This document shows positions 5,452 to 5,489 of a DNA stretch of 5,489 nt, in pieces. The notes under the pieces were generated by a model. That model was not told the origin of the DNA and made no database searches. It saw nothing but the letters and a program-made list of their open reading frames with translations. Both the position numbers and the translations under genes were made by a program. Every line of letters begins with the position of its first letter. The first letter of the stretch is position 1. Source of the stretch: Oscillospiraceae bacterium (GTDB lineage: Bacteria > Bacillota > Clostridia > Oscillospirales > Oscillospiraceae). The stretch lies in contig JAJPXI010000129.1 of the NCBI GenBank assembly GCA_021205585.1, positions 1-5,489 on the forward strand, read 5' to 3'.

Positions 5452-5489
5452 GTAAACGCAACACCCGGCATTTGATATGTTGCGTTTAC
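5452..5489 (-). terminator. 12-bp inverted repeat at the right edge, candidate terminator
   Basis: GTAAACGCAACA (5452-5463) and TGTTGCGTTTAC (5478-5489) are perfect inverted copies around a 14-base loop. Three As flank the left arm, so on the minus strand the stem is followed by TTTGG, a short T-tract. It may end a minus-strand gene lying beyond the window, or act in both directions if Ts follow on the plus strand. An operator or an assembly fold-back end are alternatives, since the window stops exactly at the end of the arm. Confidence 0.4.

Larger units (their letters stand above)
5098..5489. other. 392-bp non-coding region upstream of the operon
   Basis: This stretch is visibly richer in A and T than the flanking genes. 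It holds the edge inverted repeat, the candidate operon promoter and the structured leader described separately. A 76-codon plus-strand frame (5245-5475) starts with TTG, has no convincing ribosome site and shows no family features, so it is not called a gene. I recognise no known riboswitch or T-box signature. Confidence 0.7.

Noticed and set aside
5245..5475. A 76-codon plus-strand frame in the upstream region
   Set aside because: TTG start, no good ribosome site, no recognisable features, and it runs through the predicted promoter and leader stems of the opposite strand.

Overview
The window looks like a piece of a chromosome from a high-GC Bacillota, probably a gut Clostridia of the Oscillospiraceae type (Flavonifractor/Lawsonibacter/Oscillibacter-like). 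This is an inference from four things: GC-rich coding with G/C-rich third positions, AG-rich Shine-Dalgarno sequences, tightly packed genes, and families typical of that group (a clostridial-style PIG-L protein with a THSDDE motif, a fused GT2-GtrA protein and a membrane-anchored phosphodiester glycosidase). No RNA gene, mobile element or CRISPR array was seen.

Layout, in the order of transcription (minus strand, right to left): (a) 5098-5489 is a 392-base non-coding region. It holds a 12-bp inverted repeat at the window edge (possible terminator of the gene beyond), a candidate promoter near 5363-5400, and a leader of about 260 nt with four inverted repeats and a possible 18-codon ORF. (b) 5097-3604 encodes an exported, double-anchored PIG-L family deacetylase. 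(c) 3599-2517 encodes a family 2 glycosyltransferase fused to a GtrA-like membrane domain. (d) 2483-1386 encodes an anchored phosphodiester glycosidase (NAGPA family). (e) 1380-178 encodes an anchored extracellular protein of unknown function. (f) After a 95-bp gap with a candidate promoter and a dyad, the start of another minus-strand gene appears to run off the left edge (82-1).

The four complete genes are separated by 4, 33 and 5 bp and almost certainly form one operon. Predicted topology fits a division of labour. The GT2 domain would use a nucleotide sugar in the cytoplasm, most likely to charge a polyprenyl phosphate. The GtrA-like part would help the lipid-linked sugar across the membrane. 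The deacetylase, the phosphodiester glycosidase and the unknown protein all place their soluble domains outside the cell. Together they look like a cassette that decorates or remodels an envelope glycopolymer with amino sugars or sugar phosphates. The polymer, the sugar, and the transferase that would move the sugar from the lipid to its acceptor are not visible here. The long antisense reading frames on the plus strand are taken as shadows of the GC-rich genes.
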